Source: Streptomyces sp. NRRL S-31 (GTDB lineage: Bacteria > Actinomycetota > Actinomycetes > Streptomycetales > Streptomycetaceae). Taken from it: a stretch of 64,000 nt of DNA. Both the position numbers and the translations under genes were made by a program. The stretch is taken from contig NZ_JOCB01000001.1 of the NCBI RefSeq assembly GCF_000718775.1, positions 1-64,000 of the forward strand, written 5' to 3'. Below, one piece after another: positions 8,367 through 18,821 of the stretch (the first letter of the stretch is position 1; each line of letters starts with the position of its first letter). Under the pieces are notes generated by a model. That model saw only the letters and a list, made by a program, of their open reading frames with translations, searched no databases and was not told the origin of the DNA.

Positions 8367-9470
8367 ATGAGCGTGCGTATCGACATCTCGGGGCTGCGGG
8401 CGGAGCGGGTCGCCGTCGTGCCCTCGCCCCTGGCCGAGCTGGGCATGGCGCTGCACGCGCTGTCCGAGCCGGGGCACCACCCGGGCCTCCAAGGCTGGGC
8501 GACCGGGGTGACGGCCCGGCTGGACTCCCATCTGGCCGACCGGATGTGCGAGGCGGACTTCCTCTGGCGCTCGACCTTCTCCGACCTCTTCCTGCCGTTC
8601 GCCGGCGCCGGCCGGAACACACTGCCCGGCGCCACCCTCGCCGAGGACCTGGACCTGCTGGACAAGCTGACGGACGAGCAGTTCGTGGACGCTGCGATGG
8701 AGTTCACCTGCGCGCTGCCGTACGACTCGCGGGGCCCCTCCGCGCTCTCCGACGCCGGCGTGCGCCGCCGGGCGCTGGAACTGGCCGCCTCGCGCGGGCC
8801 CCGGCAGGTGCGGTTCACCGAGCGGCTGCTGGCCGATCCGCCGCGCATCCGGGCGTGGCTGCGGCAGTTCGTACGGGACTGCGACGAGGCGTTCTTCGCG
8901 GAGACCTGGTCCAGGCTGCGGCACCAGCTCGCGGCGGACGCCCGGCACAAGACGGATCTGCTGCTGCGCCGGGGGCTGGCCGAGGCGGTGACGGCGGTGT
9001 CGCCCACGGTGGCGTTCGACCCGGACGCCGCGACCATCACGGTCGACAAGCTGGGCATCGGCCATTCGGCCACGGCGGACGGCGGCCTCCTGCTCGTTCC
9101 GACGAGCCTGGGCTGGCCGCACCTGAGCGTCCTGCACCGGCACGGCTGGCAGCCGGTGCTGCACTACCCGGTCGGCTCGCCCGAGCTGGCCGCCCCGCCC
9201 TCGGTGGAACAGCTCGCGCTGCGCATGACGGCCCTGTCCCACCCCGTGCGGATGCGGCTCTGCCGCCACCTCGCGCGCAGCGCCTACACCACCAGCGAGC
9301 TGGCCCAGGTGCACGGGATGACGGCACCCGAGATATCGCGGCACCTGAGCGTCCTGAAGAAGGCGGGTCTGGTGACCACCCGCCGCCGCGGCCGGTACGC
9401 GCTGCACCAGCTGGACGTCACCGTCGTCGCCCGGCTGGGCAGCGACTTCCTGGAGGGCATCCTCCGGTAG
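8367..9470 (+). CDS. DUF5937 domain / ArsR-type winged-helix transcriptional regulator
   Basis: 367 residues. The N-terminal 250 residues are the DUF5937-type region seen in actinobacterial ArsR-like regulators (starting MSVRIDISGLRAERVAVVPS). The C-terminal 100 residues are a winged helix: LSHPVRMRLCRHLARSAYTT, then the recognition helix in TAPEISRHLSVLKKAGLV and the wing TTRRRGRYALHQLD. No cysteine pair typical of metal-sensing ArsR proteins is visible. A perfect inverted repeat lies 38 bases upstream, suggesting autoregulation. Ligand and targets unknown. Confidence 0.88.
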   Translation: MSVRIDISGLRAERVAVVPSPLAELGMALHALSEPGHHPGLQGWATGVTARLDSHLADRMCEADFLWRSTFSDLFLPFAGAGRNTLPGATLAEDLDLLDKLTDEQFVDAAMEFTCALPYDSRGPSALSDAGVRRRALELAASRGPRQVRFTERLLADPPRIRAWLRQFVRDCDEAFFAETWSRLRHQLAADARHKTDLLLRRGLAEAVTAVSPTVAFDPDAATITVDKLGIGHSATADGGLLLVPTSLGWPHLSVLHRHGWQPVLHYPVGSPELAAPPSVEQLALRMTALSHPVRMRLCRHLARSAYTTSELAQVHGMTAPEISRHLSVLKKAGLVTTRRRGRYALHQLDVTVVARLGSDFLEGILR

Positions 9471-9545
9471 CGGACCGCGGCCGTCGCGCCCGGCGCCGCC
9501 CCGGACCCACCCGTACGGAGTCGGCCGGTGCCGTCCGGGACGGGG

Positions 9546-10217
9546 TCAGCCGTGGCCGCCCGCCCGTACCAGTCCCGTCTCGTACGCCAGCACGACCACC
9601 TGCACGCGGTCGCGCAGGCCGAGCTTGGTCAGGATGCGGCCCACGTGGGTCTTGACCGTCGCCTCGCTCAGCACCAGCCGGGCCGCGATCTCCCCGTTGG
9701 ACAGCCCGTGCGCGACCAGGACCATCACCTCGCGCTCACGGTCGGTGAGCCGCTCCAGCTCCTTGTGCCGTGGCTCCTTCCCGGCGGAGGGCAGCATCGG
9801 CGCGAAGCGGTCCAGCAGCCGCCGGGTGGTGGACGGCGCGACGACCGCGTCCCCGCTGTGCACGGCGCGGATCGCGGCCAGCAGATCGCCGGGCGGCACG
9901 TCCTTGAGCATGAAGCCGGAGGCGCCCGCCTTCAGCCCGGAGAAGGCGTACTCGTCCAGGTCGAACGTGGTCAGGATCAGCACCTTCGGCGGGTTGGGCC
10001 CGGCGCAGATCCGCCGCGTGGTCTCCACACCGTCCAGCTTCGGCATGCGGACGTCCATCAAGATGACGTCGACGGCGGCGGACTCCAGCACCTGGAGGGC
10101 CTCCACGCCGTCGCCCGCCTCCGCGACGACGTCCATGTCCGGCTGGGCGGCGAGCACCATCCGGAACCCGGTGCGCAGCAGCACCTGGTCGTCGACGAGC
10201 ATCACGCGGATCGTCAT
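9546..10217 (-). CDS. NarL/LuxR-family response regulator
   Basis: 223 residues. The receiver domain (1-120) starts MTIRVMLVDDQVLLR with the acidic pocket Asp9/Asp10, phosphoacceptor Asp55 in VILMDVRMPKLDG, Thr at LTTFD and Lys in FMLKDVPP. The C-terminal LuxR-type HTH is LTDREREVMVLVAHGLSNGE followed by SEATVKTHVGRILTKL. It lies downstream of, and is presumably co-transcribed with, the histidine kinase at 10357-11562 (139-base gap). Cognate partner of that kinase; target genes unknown. Confidence 0.95.
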   Translation of the reverse strand: MTIRVMLVDDQVLLRTGFRMVLAAQPDMDVVAEAGDGVEALQVLESAAVDVILMDVRMPKLDGVETTRRICAGPNPPKVLILTTFDLDEYAFSGLKAGASGFMLKDVPPGDLLAAIRAVHSGDAVVAPSTTRRLLDRFAPMLPSAGKEPRHKELERLTDREREVMVLVAHGLSNGEIAARLVLSEATVKTHVGRILTKLGLRDRVQVVVLAYETGLVRAGGHG

Positions 10218-10356
10218 CGGGTCCTCTTCCGTGTCTTCGGCCGCCGTCTTCGGCTGCCGTCTTCGGTTGCCGTGGGGGCGTACGCGGGCTCGCGGCCGGG
10301 TCGGCGCGCGGGAGCCGGTGCGCGGGTGTCGGGGCGCCGCTGTCGAGGCGCCGGTG

Positions 10357-11562
10357 TCAGTGCGCCGGTTTGAGCGGCAGCAGGGCGCTGATGCGGAATC
10401 CTCCGCCCGGGCGCGGACCCGCGTCCAGGGTGCCGCCGACCATGCCGACGCGCTCGCGCATGCCGATCAGACCGTGCCCCCGCCCGTCGGCACCGCCCTC
10501 CTCGTACAGCTCGTGCGGGGCGCCCTTGCCGTCGTCCTCCACCAGCAGGCCGAGGCCGTCGTCGAAGTAGACCAGCCGCACGCTGGCGCCCGTGTTCGGA
10601 CCGCCGTGCTTGCGCGTGTTGGTCAGCGCCTCCTGCACGATCCGGTAGGCGGTCAGTTCGACCCCGCTGGGCAGCGGACGCGGGGTGCCCTCCACCTTGA
10701 AGTCGACCGGCAGCCCGGAGCTGCGGCACTGCTCGACGAGGTCGTCGATCTGGTCGACGTCGGGCTGCGGCACGTACTCGCCGCTCTCCTGGTGCTCCCC
10801 GGTGCGCAGCACGCCCAGCAGGCGGCGCATCTCGGCGAGGGCCTGGCGGCCGGTGGAGGAGATCGTCTCCAGCGCCTTCCTCGCCTGGTCCGGCGCGGCG
10901 TCCATGACGTAGGCGGCGCCGTCGGCCTGCACCACCATCACCGACACGTTGTGCGCGACCACGTCGTGCAGCTCGCGCGCGATGCGGGCGCGCTCGGCGG
11001 CGACCGCCACCTTCGCCTGCGCCTCGCGCTCCCTCTCCAGACGGGCCGCGCGCTCCTCCAGCTGCGCGAAGTAGGCGCGCCGGGTGCGCACGGAGTCGCC
11101 CAGCACCCAGGCGAGGGCGAAGGGCACCGTCTGGAAGACGGCTATCGCGACCTGCCCGGCGAAGCCGGTCCGCTCGTCCGGCCAGCGGATCTGGGCCACG
11201 GTCGCCGCGCAGAGGCTGACGGCGAGGGCGAGCCGGGAGGACCAGCGCGCGCCGACCGCCGCGACCGTGTAGGTGATCACCAGCATGGCGAAGTCGGCGA
11301 CGGTCGTCTGCACGTCCAGGACCAGCTGGACCAGTCCGGTGACGAGCGCGACCAGCAGCATCGGCTCCGGGAGACGCCGGCGCAGCGCCACGACCCCGCA
11401 CAGGACGGCGGACACGGCCAGTCCGCCGGGGACCGTGCCGTGCTGTCCGGGGTCCCCGGCGAGGCTGACCACACTCGCCCCGGACACCCCGAGCAGGACG
11501 ACGGCCCAGAAGGCGTCGACCCACATCGGGTGACGGCGGAGGAAGTCATAAAGGCGCTGCAC
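10357..11562 (-). CDS. Membrane sensor histidine kinase (HisKA_3 / DesK-like)
   Basis: 401 residues. The N-terminal half has about five hydrophobic segments (for example DAFWAVVLLGVSGASVVSLA and FAMLVITYTVAAVGA) with no large extracellular domain. A coiled coil (EERAARLEREREAQAKVAVA) leads to the HisKA_3 box ARIARELHDVVAHNVSVMVV with the phospho-His. The HATPase_c domain shows LTNTRKHGG (N box) and GRGHGLIGMRERV (G box). The compact sensor suggests sensing within or at the membrane. Partner is the adjacent response regulator; the signal is unknown. Confidence 0.95.
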   Translation of the reverse strand: MQRLYDFLRRHPMWVDAFWAVVLLGVSGASVVSLAGDPGQHGTVPGGLAVSAVLCGVVALRRRLPEPMLLVALVTGLVQLVLDVQTTVADFAMLVITYTVAAVGARWSSRLALAVSLCAATVAQIRWPDERTGFAGQVAIAVFQTVPFALAWVLGDSVRTRRAYFAQLEERAARLEREREAQAKVAVAAERARIARELHDVVAHNVSVMVVQADGAAYVMDAAPDQARKALETISSTGRQALAEMRRLLGVLRTGEHQESGEYVPQPDVDQIDDLVEQCRSSGLPVDFKVEGTPRPLPSGVELTAYRIVQEALTNTRKHGGPNTGASVRLVYFDDGLGLLVEDDGKGAPHELYEEGGADGRGHGLIGMRERVGMVGGTLDAGPRPGGGFRISALLPLKPAH

Positions 11563-11680
11563 GTAACCCAGCGTAGGGAAGCCCGATGCGTGCGGGGGTC
11601 AGCCGAGGGGCCGATCCGTGCCCGGCGCGCGTACTCCGCAAGGTGGATGCCGTGATCATCTGTGCGCCTAACCTGGCCCG

Positions 11681-12862
11681 GTGACGGATGAGACGACGGC
11701 GGAGGGACACCTCGGCGGTGAAGGCCCGCGCGGCTGGCGCGCGGCGGCCACGGCGGCACTGTACGGACCGGACGGCTTCTACCGGCGCCCGGAGGGCCCG
11801 GCCGGTCACTTCCGTACGTCCGTGCACGCCTCCCCGCTGTTCGCGCGGGCGGTGGCCCGGCTGCTGTGCCGGGTCGACACGGCGCTCGGGCGGCCCGCGG
11901 TGCTGGACTTCGTCGACATGGGCGCCGGCCGGGGCGAACTGGCCACCGGGGTGCTGGCCGCCCTGCCCGCCGACGTGGCCCGGCGCACGCGCGTGCACGC
12001 CGTCGAGATCGCCGGCCGTCCGGCCGGCCTGGACGAACGGATCGTCTGGCGGAGCGGACTCCCGGAGCGGGTCACCGGGCTGCTGTTCGCCAACGAGTGG
12101 CTGGACAACGTCCCCGTGGACGTCGTGGAGGTGGACCCCGCGGGCGTGCCCCGGCTGGTGCTGGTCGGGCCGGACGGCGCCGAGCGGCTCGGGGAGCCGG
12201 TGACGGGAGCGCCGGCCGACTGGCTCGCGCGCTGGTGGCCGCTGCCGGCCGAGGAGGGGCTGCGGGCGGAGGTCGGGCTGCCCCGGGACCGGGCCTGGGC
12301 GTCGGCCGTGGGCCGGGTGACGCGGGGGCTCGCGGTGGCCGTGGACTACGCGCACACCGTGGACACACGCCCGCCCTTCGGCACCCTCACCGGCTTCCGG
12401 GAGGGACGCGAGACGGCGCCCGTGCCGGACGGCTCGTGCGACATCACGGCGCACGTCGCGCTGGACGCGTGCGCGGCGGCGCCGACCGCGGGGCGCGCGT
12501 CCTCAGGCCCGCCGGGTACGGAACCCGGTGCGCCCCCTCGCACGGCGCGCACGCCGCTGCGCGCGCCGTCCGACACCGCGCACGCTCTGCCCCGCGAGTC
12601 GCACACGCCCTACGAGCCGCACGCGCCCTACGAACCGGCGCGCGAGCTTTCCGGCGCGCGCATCCTCACCCAACGCGCCGCCCTGCACGCCCTGGACATC
12701 ACCGGCGCGCGCCCTCCGCTCGCGCTGGCCTCCACCGACCCGGCCGCCTATGTGCGCGCCCTCGCGAGCGCCGGCGAGGCCGCCGAACTCACGGCGCCGG
12801 GCGGCCTCGGCGACTTCGGCTGGCTGCTCCAGCCGGTCGGCGTCCCCGACCCGCTCGCCTGA
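11681..12862 (+). CDS. MidA/NDUFAF7-family SAM-dependent methyltransferase
   Basis: 393 residues, GTG start. The SAM-binding motif is [16 protein letters not shown], and [19 protein letters not shown] corresponds to the (S)NEWxDxxP signature of the DUF185/MidA family. Mitochondrial NDUFAF7, of this family, dimethylates an arginine of complex I subunit NDUFS2 (NuoD homologue). A low-complexity insertion at about residues 262-325 contains [11 protein letters not shown] repeats. The gene ends 46 bases from, and converges on, a nuoD paralogue, which makes a NuoD-type substrate an attractive inference. Divergent from the histidine kinase. Confidence 0.85.
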   Translation: MTDETTAEGHLGGEGPRGWRAAATAALYGPDGFYRRPEGPAGHFRTSVHASPLFARAVARLLCRVDTALGRPAVLDFVDMGAGRGELATGVLAALPADVARRTRVHAVEIAGRPAGLDERIVWRSGLPERVTGLLFANEWLDNVPVDVVEVDPAGVPRLVLVGPDGAERLGEPVTGAPADWLARWWPLPAEEGLRAEVGLPRDRAWASAVGRVTRGLAVAVDYAHTVDTRPPFGTLTGFREGRETAPVPDGSCDITAHVALDACAAAPTAGRASSGPPGTEPGAPPRTARTPLRAPSDTAHALPRESHTPYEPHAPYEPARELSGARILTQRAALHALDITGARPPLALASTDPAAYVRALASAGEAAELTAPGGLGDFGWLLQPVGVPDPLA

Positions 12863-12908
12863 GGAACCGGCACGGCACAAGCACCGGCACCGGCCCCCTG
12901 CCCGTCGA

Positions 12909-14060
12909 CTACTTGTCGATGTCGCCCACCACGAAGAACATCGACCCCAGGATCGCCACCATGTCCGCCACCAGCGTCCCCGGCAGCAGTTCGGTCAGCG
13001 CCTGGATGTTGTTGTACGAGGCCGAGCGGAGCTTCAGCCGGTACGGCGTCTTCTCCCCCTTGCTGACCAGGTAGTAGCCGTTGATGCCCAGCGGGTTCTC
13101 GGTCCACGCGTAGGTGTGCCCCTCGGGGGCCTTCAGCACCTTGGGCAGCCGCTGGTTGATCGGGCCCGGCGGCAGCCCGGCGAGCCGGTCCAGGCAGGCG
13201 TCGGCCAGGTCCAGCGCGTTGTGGGTCTGCTCCAGCAGGATCTCGAAGCGGGCGAGGCAGTCGCCCTCGTCGCGGGTCACGACCTTCAGCACGTCCTGGA
13301 GGTCGCCGTAGGCCAGATAGGGCTCGTCGCGGCGCAGGTCGAAGTCGACACCGGAGGCGCGCGCGATGGGGCCGCTCACCCCGTAGGCGTGCACGGCCTC
13401 GGCGGAGAGCGTCCCGACCCCGCGCGTGCGCCCCCGGAAGATCTCGTTGCCGAGCACCAGGTCGTCGAAGACGTCCAGGCGCGAGCGCACGGCGGCGACG
13501 GCCTCGCGCACGCGTGCCGTCCAGCCCGCCGGCACGTCCTCCTTGAGGCCGCCGACGCGGTTGAACATGTAGTGCATGCGCCCGCCGGAGACCTCCTCCA
13601 TGACGTTCTGGAGCACCTCGCGCTCCCGGAACGCGTAGAACACCGGCGTGATCCCGCCCAGCTCCAGCGGGTAGGAGCCGAGGAACATCAGGTGGTTCAG
13701 CACCCGGTTCAACTCGGCGAGCAGGGTGCGCGTCCACACGGCCCGCTCGGGCACCTCCATGCCGAGCATCCGCTCCACGGCGAGTACCACGCCCAGCTCG
13801 TTCGAGAACGCCGACAGCCAGTCGTGGCGGTTGGCGAGCACGATGATCTGCCGGTAGTCGCGCGCCTCGAAGAGCTTCTCGGCACCCCGGTGCATATAGC
13901 CGATCACCGGCTCCGCGCGCACGATGCGCTCCCCGTCCAGCACGAGCTTGAGCCGCAGCACACCGTGCGTGGACGGGTGCTGAGGGCCGATGTTGAGCAC
14001 CATGTCGGTGCTCTCCGCCGCGCCGCCGATGCCGACCGTGGTCTCCGTCGTGGGAGTCAT
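12909..14060 (-). CDS. nuoD: Orphan NADH-quinone oxidoreductase subunit D paralogue
   Basis: 383 residues of the NuoD / 49-kDa complex I subunit family, which forms the quinone site beside cluster N2. Motifs: [55 protein letters not shown] and the C-terminal VVGDIDK ending typical of NuoD. No other nuo genes are nearby, so it is a second, stand-alone copy. Arg58 in YMHRGAEK aligns with Arg85 of bovine 49-kDa subunit, the residue dimethylated by NDUFAF7. Family placement is certain; whether it enters complex I is unknown. Confidence 0.93.
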   Translation of the reverse strand: MTPTTETTVGIGGAAESTDMVLNIGPQHPSTHGVLRLKLVLDGERIVRAEPVIGYMHRGAEKLFEARDYRQIIVLANRHDWLSAFSNELGVVLAVERMLGMEVPERAVWTRTLLAELNRVLNHLMFLGSYPLELGGITPVFYAFREREVLQNVMEEVSGGRMHYMFNRVGGLKEDVPAGWTARVREAVAAVRSRLDVFDDLVLGNEIFRGRTRGVGTLSAEAVHAYGVSGPIARASGVDFDLRRDEPYLAYGDLQDVLKVVTRDEGDCLARFEILLEQTHNALDLADACLDRLAGLPPGPINQRLPKVLKAPEGHTYAWTENPLGINGYYLVSKGEKTPYRLKLRSASYNNIQALTELLPGTLVADMVAILGSMFFVVGDIDK

Positions 14061-14091
14061 GGCCCCAGTTTCCCTTACGTACGCTGGCCCC

Positions 14092-14595
14092 ATGGATACG
14101 GGGAGCCTCGAAGGGACCGGAGCGCCGGCGGACCAGCCGGTGTGGCGCAGACCTCGGCCCGGCCTGCTGCGGATGCGCCGGCTGCTGCTGATGGTGTGGA
14201 CGGGGGTGCTCACGGTGGCCGCGGGGCTGCTGCTCGGGCTCCTCGCCGGACCGGCGTGGACACTCTGCGCGCTGCTGCCGCCGGTGTGCGCCGTGTGGGG
14301 CCGGCGGCTGCTGGAGCGCAACTGGCGGTCCTGGCGGTACGCCGAGCGCGCCGACGACCTGCTGATCAGCCGCGGCGTCCTGTGGCGCGAGGAGACGGTG
14401 GTGCCGTACGGGCGGATGCAGCTGGTGGAGGTGACGTCCGGGCCCGTGGAACGGCGCTTCGGGCTGGCCACCGTACAGCTCCACACGGCCGCCGCCGCGA
14501 CCGACGCGACCCTCCCCGGCCTGGACCCGGCCGAGGCGGAACGGCTGCGCGACCGGCTCACCGAGCTGGGCGAGGCACGATCGGCGGGCCTGTGA
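14092..14595 (+). CDS. Bacterial PH-domain (YdbS-like) membrane protein, first of pair
   Basis: 167 residues. Two adjacent hydrophobic segments (about 30-70: [20 protein letters not shown] and [17 protein letters not shown]) precede a bacterial PH domain (bPH2/DUF304): [20 protein letters not shown], then [20 protein letters not shown] and a short hydrophobic strand. It overlaps the next gene by GTGA and starts 31 bases from the divergent nuoD paralogue. YdbS/YdbT-type pairs are membrane proteins of unresolved function; here both members are preserved. Confidence 0.88.
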   Translation: MDTGSLEGTGAPADQPVWRRPRPGLLRMRRLLLMVWTGVLTVAAGLLLGLLAGPAWTLCALLPPVCAVWGRRLLERNWRSWRYAERADDLLISRGVLWREETVVPYGRMQLVEVTSGPVERRFGLATVQLHTAAAATDATLPGLDPAEAERLRDRLTELGEARSAGL

Positions 14596-16007
14596 CACCC
14601 CCGCCCGCGCGGGGCGCGCACGACGGCGGAGACGGCACGGACGGCGGGAACGGCGGGAGCGGTGGGAGCGGTGGAAGCGGCGCGGACGGTGGCATACCGG
14701 GGCGCCCGCCCGTCGCCGAGCGCCGGCTGCACCCGGTCACGCCGTTCCGCCGGGCGTGGGCGCCGCTCGCCGTGCTGGCCGGCTGGGCGGTGCACGATCC
14801 GAACGGCGCCCAGGAGCAGCTGACCCGGCTGACCGGCACCATGCTGCTGATCGGGGTGGCGGTGCTGGTGCCGGCGGCCGGTCTGTACGGCTTCCTGTCC
14901 TGGTGGTTCACGCACTACGCGGTCACCGACACCGAACTGCGGATACGCACCGGGCTGCTGTTCCGGCGCACCGCGCACATCCGGCTGGAGCGCGTCCAGG
15001 CCGTGGACCTCTCCCGTCCGCTCCTCGCGCGCGTGGCGGGCGTCGCCAAGCTCCGCATCGACGTCGTCGGCGCGGACGACAAGGACGAGCTGGCGTTCCT
15101 GGGCGAACGGGAGGCGCGCGCCCTGCGCGCGGAGCTGTTGGCGCGCGCGGCGGGTTTCACGCCCGAGACGGCGCGCGAGGTCGGGGAGGCCCCGGCGCGC
15201 ACGCTGCTGAGCGTGCCCCCGCGCGAGCTGGCGCGCTCCCTGGTGCTGACCGGCGCCACCTGGGGCTCGCTGTGCGCCGCGCTGATCCTGCCCACCGTGC
15301 TGTGGTTCGTCACCGGGAGCGCGTGGACGGTCCTCGCCGCCGCCGTGCCTCTGCTGGGCGCGGCCGGCGCGAGCAGCGTGGGCCGGTTCGTCACCGAGTT
15401 CGACTGGACCGTGAGCGAGTCCCCGGACGGACTGCGCATCGACCACGGGCTGCTCGACCGGGCGCACGAGACGGTGCCGCCGGGCCGGGTGCAGACCGTA
15501 CGGATCGTGGAACCGCTGCTGTGGCGGTGGCCCGGCTGGGTGCGGGTGGAACTGGACGTGGCGGGCTCCGACAACTCCGTGCTGATACCCGTCGCCCCGC
15601 GCGCGGTCGCCGAGTCGGTCATCGCGCGCGTGCTGCCCGGCGTCACGGTGCCGCACGAGACGTCCCCGGCGCCGCGCCGGGCCCGGTGGTGCCTTCCGGT
15701 GTGGTGGCGCGGTCACCGGCTCGCGGTCACCGGCACGGTGCTCGCCGCGCGGAGCGGCCTGCTGCGCCGTCGGCTCTCGCTGGTCCCGCACGCCAAGGTG
15801 CAGAGCGTCCGGCTGACCCAGGGTCCGTGGAGACGCCTGTGGCGGCTCGCCGACGTACACGTGGACACCGGGGCGGACAAGACCGTGACGGCCCGCCTGC
15901 GGGACGCCGGGGAGGCGGCGCGCTTCCTGGGCGAGCAGGCGGAGAGGTCCCGTACCGGACGCGGGGACGCCCTCCCGGACCGGTGGATGACCGCCGGCCG
16001 GGGCTGA
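14592..16007 (+). CDS. Bacterial PH-domain (YdbT-like) membrane protein, second of pair
   Basis: 471 residues, GTG start whose GTGA overlaps the preceding stop, so the two are translationally coupled. A Gly/Ser-rich N-terminal leader ([13 protein letters not shown]) precedes three PH-like repeats: one at [20 protein letters not shown], one at [20 protein letters not shown] and one at [19 protein letters not shown]. They are separated by hydrophobic hairpins ([38 protein letters not shown] with [15 protein letters not shown]). This is the YdbT architecture. Ends just before a strong bidirectional terminator. Confidence 0.88.
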   Translation: MTPPPARGAHDGGDGTDGGNGGSGGSGGSGADGGIPGRPPVAERRLHPVTPFRRAWAPLAVLAGWAVHDPNGAQEQLTRLTGTMLLIGVAVLVPAAGLYGFLSWWFTHYAVTDTELRIRTGLLFRRTAHIRLERVQAVDLSRPLLARVAGVAKLRIDVVGADDKDELAFLGEREARALRAELLARAAGFTPETAREVGEAPARTLLSVPPRELARSLVLTGATWGSLCAALILPTVLWFVTGSAWTVLAAAVPLLGAAGASSVGRFVTEFDWTVSESPDGLRIDHGLLDRAHETVPPGRVQTVRIVEPLLWRWPGWVRVELDVAGSDNSVLIPVAPRAVAESVIARVLPGVTVPHETSPAPRRARWCLPVWWRGHRLAVTGTVLAARSGLLRRRLSLVPHAKVQSVRLTQGPWRRLWRLADVHVDTGADKTVTARLRDAGEAARFLGEQAERSRTGRGDALPDRWMTAGRG

Positions 16008-16036
16008 CCGGCCGGCGGTCGCGCGCCGACAACGTC

Positions 16037-16068
16037 GGGCCCGGCTCCCCCACGGGGAGGCCGGGCCC
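16037..16068. terminator. Bidirectional Rho-independent-type terminator hairpin
   Basis: GGGCCCGGCTCCCC (16037-16050), loop CAC, then GGGGAGG plus CCGGGCCC (16054-16068): a 14-bp stem with one bulged G. It lies between the converging PH-domain gene and the leftward coiled-coil gene, 29 bases after one stop and 22 before the other. No T-run, as is usual in Streptomyces. Confidence 0.75.
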
Positions 16069-16090
16069 GGGTGCGTACGGGCGAGGCGGC

Positions 16091-17392
16091 TCAGGAAGCC
16101 GCGCCGCGCAGCGTCTGGACGTCGATCTGCTCGGTCTCGTCGTGCGCCGTCAGGTCGATGACCCGGCCGGCCTCGGGGGACCCCTCGCCGACGGGCTCGG
16201 ACCCGGCCCCGGACTCAGCCTCGGGCTCGGACCCGGTCTGGGACCCGGACTCGGACTCGGCCTTGTGCACGGCGATCGCCTCGGAGCCGACGACGTCGGC
16301 GAGGTCCTCGCTCTGCACGGAGTCCGCCGGGGGCTTCGGCTCGTCCTTCTGGTTCCCGAAGAAGTCGAAGCCGCCCTTGACCACCGGGCGCCGCGCGGGC
16401 ACGGGCGGTACGACGGCCACCGCGGCCGGCACCGTGTAGTGCCCGGCGGGCGGCTGCCCCCCGGGCCGGGCGGGCTCGGCGGCCGGTCCGGCGCCGGTGC
16501 CCCGCGTCACGCCGTCCGCGGCGCCCTCTCCTTTGGCGGCGGACCCGTCCGGGACCACCCCGCGCGCGGGAGCCTCCGCTTCGGCGCCGCCCGCACCGGG
16601 GGCACCCGTGCCGGCGGCATCCGCGTCGAGGGCATCCGCGCCGGGGGCGCTCACCTCAGGGGCGCTCACCTCCGGGGCAGCCGTCTTGTCCGCCTCCGGC
16701 TCGGGGGCCTGCGTCGTACGGGCCTCGGAAAGGCCGGCGGCGGTGTCCCGGTCGAACCGGGCCAGGGCCAGCAGGGCGTTCCGGTACAGCCGGGCGCCGT
16801 CCGGCGAGAACACGGCGCGGGCCGCCGGCTCCTCCCCGGGAACCTCCCCGGCGGCCTCCGGGGAGGCGGCCGGCTCGGCACCGCGCGCGGGCGGCAGGGC
16901 GAGCGGCGACGAGGCCCCGGGCCGCGACTCGGGCTCCGCCGCGCCCAGTTCCAGCAGCCGCCGCCCCTCCAGGGCGCTGGCGCGCTCGGTCTCGGCGGTG
17001 GCGTACCGGCGCAGCAGGGCCGCGTGCTCGTTGCGCAGCCGGGCCAGTTCGGCGCGCTTGGCACGCAGCCGCTCCTCCAGCTTCGCGCGCAGCGCGCGGG
17101 ACTCCTCCAGGTCGGTCTCCAGTTCGGCGACCCGCTCCTCGTGCCGCCATTCGTCACCGGCACGCGCGCGCGTGAGTTCGGCGACCCGCCTGCCCGCCTG
17201 GGTGTCCCAACGGCGCATCACGACGGCGCCCACGACCGCCGTCGCCGCCGCGGCGGCGGCCAGCGCACGCAACACCGTGGCTTCGGAGAACGCCCAGGGA
17301 CCCAGCGCGCAGGCGACGGAGACGCCGGCGATCGCCGAGGGAGGCAACAGCCGGTGCAGGGGAGGGGAATGGCGGTGGCGTCCACGTGGCAT
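16091..17392 (-). CDS. Hypothetical membrane-anchored coiled-coil protein with Ala/Glu-rich tail
   Basis: 433 residues from the ATG at 17392. A basic N-terminus ([11 protein letters not shown]) is followed by one or two hydrophobic segments (about 20-55, including [20 protein letters not shown]), then a long coiled coil (about 60-145: [20 protein letters not shown]). The second half is low-complexity Ala/Glu/Pro with a short conserved-looking patch [10 protein letters not shown] before an acidic Ser/Glu/Gly run. This looks like a membrane-tethered scaffold; function unknown. There is no obvious ribosome binding site. Upstream it is separated from the esterase gene by a terminator. Confidence 0.78.
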   Translation of the reverse strand: MPRGRHRHSPPLHRLLPPSAIAGVSVACALGPWAFSEATVLRALAAAAAATAVVGAVVMRRWDTQAGRRVAELTRARAGDEWRHEERVAELETDLEESRALRAKLEERLRAKRAELARLRNEHAALLRRYATAETERASALEGRRLLELGAAEPESRPGASSPLALPPARGAEPAASPEAAGEVPGEEPAARAVFSPDGARLYRNALLALARFDRDTAAGLSEARTTQAPEPEADKTAAPEVSAPEVSAPGADALDADAAGTGAPGAGGAEAEAPARGVVPDGSAAKGEGAADGVTRGTGAGPAAEPARPGGQPPAGHYTVPAAVAVVPPVPARRPVVKGGFDFFGNQKDEPKPPADSVQSEDLADVVGSEAIAVHKAESESGSQTGSEPEAESGAGSEPVGEGSPEAGRVIDLTAHDETEQIDVQTLRGAAS

Positions 17393-17430
17393 GGCCAGAA
17401 ACTTACCGCGCGTAGGCGATCCATGCGCGC

Positions 17431-17474
17431 ACGCCCCGTAAAAACACAGCCACACCACGTGCTTTACGGGGCGT
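17431..17474 (-). terminator. Terminator after the esterase gene
   Basis: Perfect 12-bp inverted repeat, ACGCCCCGTAAA (17431-17442) and TTTACGGGGCGT (17463-17474), with a 20-base loop. It lies 16 bases downstream of the stop of the leftward esterase gene and upstream of the next leftward gene. Confidence 0.6.
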
Positions 17475-17490
17475 CAGGGAACACTCCGGC

Positions 17491-18618
17491 TCAGCGGTCG
17501 GTGAGCCGTCCGCTGAGCCACTGGAGCGCCGGCGGGATCTCACGGCGCCAGGTGTTGAAGTTGTGGCCGCCGCTGTCGAGGATGATCGACGAGACCCGGG
17601 TGACGTTCGTGGCCTGCGCACGCTCGATGAACCTCATCGTGGACGTGTAGTTGTGCTCGCCGACCCGGCTGCTGGTGACGAGGAGCGAGGTGTCCGGCGC
17701 GGTCTCGTGGCGGAGCAGCCAGAACAGGTCGGAACGGTTGCGCAGCATCCGGTCGCCGTGGAAGAGGTCACCGGTCGTGGGATCGATCGGCGCCTTGTAG
17801 TACGGCGAGAGGCCCGCGCCGGCCGCGTACACCTTCGGGTGGCGCATGGCCAGCTTGAGCGCGCAGTAGCCGCCCGTGGAGTCGCCGATGACGCCCCAGC
17901 TGCCCGGCCGCTTGCCGACCCGGTAGTGCGAGAGGACGGCGTCCGGCAGATCTTTGGCGAAAAACGTCTCCGCCTGCGGCCCGCCCGGCACGTCCACGCA
18001 CTCGGTGTCCCGCGGCGGCGCCACGGTCGGCCGCAGCATCACCAGGATCATCGGCTGCACGCGCCCGTCCTTGGCCAGCCCCTGCGCCGTGCTCGGGTAG
18101 TCCAGCTTGTCCACCAGCGACCGCGCCGTACCCGGGTAGCCGGTGAGCACCACCGCCACCGGGAAGGTGCGCGTGCGGTACTGGGGCTGGAAGTACTCCG
18201 GCGGCAGGTACACGTACGCCGGCGTCGCGATGTGGGTCGTCCGGCCGACGACGTCCACCTTCTGGACCTGCCCGCCCGTCTCCGGCCGCTTGGCGCGCAC
18301 GCCCGGCACCTCGGCGGTGGACACCACCTGGAGCGGGCCGCCGCCGCTGCCGTTGACCGAGTGGTCGACGACGATCCCCTGGCCGGTCTCCGTGCCGAAC
18401 AGGTCGGCCCAGCTGGCGTAGAAACCGAAGGACTGGTTGGCGGCGAGTCCCACGGAGGCGAAGAGCGCCACCTGGGTGGAGAGCAGCAGCGCGACCCGTC
18501 CGCTGACGGACCGCCAGCTCCGCCGGGCCAGGCGCGGCCACAGCCACACCGTGCCGATGAACAGCACGGCGGCGATCACTATCGCCAGCACCAGCACTTT
18601 GTCGCTCGTGAGACCCAT
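17491..18618 (-). CDS. Membrane-anchored alpha/beta-hydrolase (esterase D / antigen-85-like)
   Basis: 375 residues. Two N-terminal hydrophobic segments (about 8-28 VLVLAIVIAAVLFIGTVWLW and 40-62) place the catalytic domain outside the cytoplasmic membrane. The hydrolase domain has the nucleophile elbow GVIGDSTGGYCALK (Ser in GDSTGG), an Asp region at LLRHETAPDTSLL and a terminal His in LDSGGHNFNTW. This is the putative-esterase family that includes mycolyltransferases, but Streptomyces lacks mycolates. It is divergent from the MprF-like aminoacyl-lipid synthase; removal of the lipid-attached amino acid is a plausible but inferred role. Confidence 0.88.
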   Translation of the reverse strand: MGLTSDKVLVLAIVIAAVLFIGTVWLWPRLARRSWRSVSGRVALLLSTQVALFASVGLAANQSFGFYASWADLFGTETGQGIVVDHSVNGSGGGPLQVVSTAEVPGVRAKRPETGGQVQKVDVVGRTTHIATPAYVYLPPEYFQPQYRTRTFPVAVVLTGYPGTARSLVDKLDYPSTAQGLAKDGRVQPMILVMLRPTVAPPRDTECVDVPGGPQAETFFAKDLPDAVLSHYRVGKRPGSWGVIGDSTGGYCALKLAMRHPKVYAAGAGLSPYYKAPIDPTTGDLFHGDRMLRNRSDLFWLLRHETAPDTSLLVTSSRVGEHNYTSTMRFIERAQATNVTRVSSIILDSGGHNFNTWRREIPPALQWLSGRLTDR

Positions 18619-18821
18619 GGGCTGTTCCCTGCCTGCGCTTTCCGCCCGTGTCCGTCCCACACATCGTCGCGAGGGCTTGCCCGGGGCTTTCCTTGACCTT
18701 TGACCCGACTTTCCGATGGGGAGTGAACCTCTCTCCCCGAGACATCGTCCTAGAGGGCGCAATGTCGCCGGGTGCCCGATCGGCACCGGATTCAAGGTCT
18801 CTCGCAGAACTACGGGATGCG

